DNA from: Modicisalibacter sp033446685 | Lineage (GTDB): Bacteria > Pseudomonadota > Gammaproteobacteria > Pseudomonadales > Halomonadaceae | Direction: 5' to 3' | DNA length: 64,000 nucleotides | NCBI RefSeq assembly: GCF_033446685.1 | Contig: NZ_JAWQLY010000012.1 | Location: 62,001-126,000, forward strand | Shown here: piece after piece, positions 62,602 to 64,000 of the stretch | Layout: the number at the start of each line of letters is the position of its first letter | Numbering within the stretch: the first letter of the stretch is position 1 | The notes under the pieces: generated by a model | The model's database searches: none | Seen by the model: only the letters and a program-made list of their open reading frames with translations | What the model was told of the DNA's origin: nothing | Made by a program: the position numbers and the translations under genes

Positions 62602-64000
62602 ATGCCGACATCTGGACTCGCCGTACAACATCGCTTCAAATCCGCCACATACCGTCTGGGCACGGCTGCCGCGCTGGCGCTTTTCATGACACCCGCGCCG
62701 CTGCTGGCGCAGGATCAGCCGGTTACGCAAAATCAGCCAAGCGCGCAGAACCAGCCGAGTACGCAAAACCAACAGGCCAAGAAATACCAGCCCGCTACGC
62801 AGGACAACGCGGCGGTGCAAGACGTGGCCAAGGCCGAGCCGATCCCGCTGGTTCCCGAAAAGCCGACCTGGGACAGTTTCCACGGCCAGCTCAACGCGCA
62901 GAAATACAGCCCGCTCGATCAGATCAATGCCGACAACGTCGACGCGCTCAAAAAAGTCTGGGAAATCCATACCGGCGACGTCTCGGATGGCTCGGGCAAA
63001 CTGCCCCCCACCGTCTGGTCCGCGACCCCGGTCTTCGCCAACGACACGCTCTACATCGGCACGCCGTTCTACCGGATCCTCGCGCTGGATCCCGCGACCG
63101 GCAAGGAGAAGTGGAGCTTCGATACCCACTCCACGCTCAAGGCACTGACCCAGCCCGCGCTGAAGAACCGCGGTGTCTCCTACTGGGAGGCGGAACATCC
63201 GGTGGCCGGCGAACCCTGCCAGAAGATCGTCTACCTGGGCACGATGGATGCGCAGCTGTTCGCGGTCGACGCCGATACCGGCGAGAAGTGCCAGGGCTTC
63301 GCCGACAACGGCGTGCTCAACGTCAACCAGTGGAACGATACCCACGACAAGTGGCCGCTATCCGTGCTGCAGCCGCCGACCGTGGTCGGCGATCACCTGA
63401 TCCTCGGCTGGGCCGGCAGTGACTGGACCTACGAGCAGGCACCGCCCGGCACCGTGTTCTCGATCAATGCACGCACCGGCAAGCGCGAATGGACCTTCCA
63501 GGCGCTGTCTGACGAGATGCGCAAGAAGAGCGGGACCGCCAACGTCTGGACGCACATGTCGGCCGATAGGGAGCACGGCCTGGTCTACCTGCCGGTCTCC
63601 TCGCCCTCGCCGAACTACTGGGGCGGCAACCGCACCGAGAGTGCCCCGCTCGGCACCTCGACCACGGCACTGGATGTCGATACCGGCAAGGTGGTCTGGT
63701 CGCGGCAGTGGGTCCATCACGATGTCTGGGATTACGACACCAACGCCGCGCCGACCCTCATGGACATCACCGTGGACGGCAAGCAGATCCCAGCCTTGGT
63801 GCAGTCGACCAAGCAGGGCTTCCTGTTCGTGGTCAACCGCCTGACCGGCGAGGACGTCTGGCCGATCGAGGAACGCCCGGTGCCGCAGGGCGATGGCTCC
63901 GTCAAGGGTGAGGAATACGCGGACACGCAACCCTTCCCGACCAAACCCGCTCCGCTGCTCGACCAGTCCGAAAAGCCGGATATCTGGGGGCTGGCCGATG
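62602..64000 (+). CDS. PQQ-dependent membrane-type dehydrogenase, N-terminal part (cut by window edge)
   Basis: The frame runs open to the end of the window, 466 residues so far. A signal peptide (core AAALALFMTPAPLLAQ) is followed by a Q/N/P/T-rich repetitive linker (about residues 34-72) and the eight-bladed PQQ propeller beginning TWDSFHGQLNAQKYSPLDQIN. Repeated tryptophan-docking blades (LDPATGKEKWSFD, VDADTGEKC, LDVDTGKVVWSRQ) and HHDVWDYD (372-379), the area of the catalytic Asp, are visible. With the upstream anchor it forms a periplasmic oxidase of glucose or a polyol. Start ATG 62602 has GAGGAG eight bases upstream. Confidence 0.88.
   Translation, partial: MPTSGLAVQHRFKSATYRLGTAAALALFMTPAPLLAQDQPVTQNQPSAQNQPSTQNQQAKKYQPATQDNAAVQDVAKAEPIPLVPEKPTWDSFHGQLNAQKYSPLDQINADNVDALKKVWEIHTGDVSDGSGKLPPTVWSATPVFANDTLYIGTPFYRILALDPATGKEKWSFDTHSTLKALTQPALKNRGVSYWEAEHPVAGEPCQKIVYLGTMDAQLFAVDADTGEKCQGFADNGVLNVNQWNDTHDKWPLSVLQPPTVVGDHLILGWAGSDWTYEQAPPGTVFSINARTGKREWTFQALSDEMRKKSGTANVWTHMSADREHGLVYLPVSSPSPNYWGGNRTESAPLGTSTTALDVDTGKVVWSRQWVHHDVWDYDTNAAPTLMDITVDGKQIPALVQSTKQGFLFVVNRLTGEDVWPIEERPVPQGDGSVKGEEYADTQPFPTKPAPLLDQSEKPDIWGLAD

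Overview
The window is high-GC, densely packed gammaproteobacterial chromosome. It looks like a halophile of the Halomonadaceae (Halomonas, Salinicola or Chromohalobacter type), judged from compatible-solute transport, a full glycine betaine demethylation pathway, osmoregulated periplasmic glucan genes and an Entner-Doudoroff cluster. Taxonomy is inferred from gene content only. I see no rRNA, tRNA, insertion sequence, prophage or CRISPR array.

Layout. 1-3.8 kb: the 3' end of a BCCT betaine-type carrier, overlapped by a CocE/NonD-type hydrolase and followed by a LysR regulator. 3.8-6.2 kb: a large MscS-type channel. 6.3-11.5 kb: an RND pump (adaptor plus HAE1 transporter) divergent from its TetR/AcrR-type repressor, with an AcrR-like operator between them. 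11.5-16.8 kb: fructosamine kinase, a KefB/KefC-type K+/H+ antiporter, a FemAB-like acyltransferase, a DUF4190 membrane protein and a secreted dienelactone hydrolase. 16.8-18.9 kb: a three-PAS diguanylate cyclase behind a small unknown gene.

19-28.4 kb is central sugar metabolism: gap diverges from an overlapping edd-glk-mutarotase-aldo/keto reductase run, followed by pgi and a PfkB fructokinase. The gap/edd spacer has a 17-bp perfect hairpin and an AT-rich GTAAATTT repeat. 28.5-35.8 kb: an SLC13 permease, opgGH for periplasmic glucans, and a divergent membrane-bound sulfatase-fold protein that may decorate the glucans.

35.8-41.7 kb and 52.2-60.2 kb together encode glycine betaine catabolism: gbcA/gbcB, then dipeptidase-DUF5943-dgcA-dgcB-etfA-etfB. 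Next to gbcA lies a second DgcA-like flavoenzyme with a flavin reductase, possibly a demethylase for another betaine. Both DgcA-like enzymes lack the second Cys of the usual iron-sulfur motif. Between these blocks are a DUF4168 protein, an RpiR regulator with an aminotransferase and a 28-bp perfect palindrome, an LpxR-like outer-membrane lipid A deacylase, a TRAP transporter (fused DctQ-DctM plus Tat-exported binding protein), DUF4174, EamA and EAL proteins.

60.3-64 kb: an XRE-cupin regulator with tandem 16-bp operators and azlCD, then a small membrane anchor and the N-terminal two thirds of a PQQ dehydrogenase, a split arrangement like SldB/SldA. Many genes overlap by ATGA or TGATG, which marks translational coupling.
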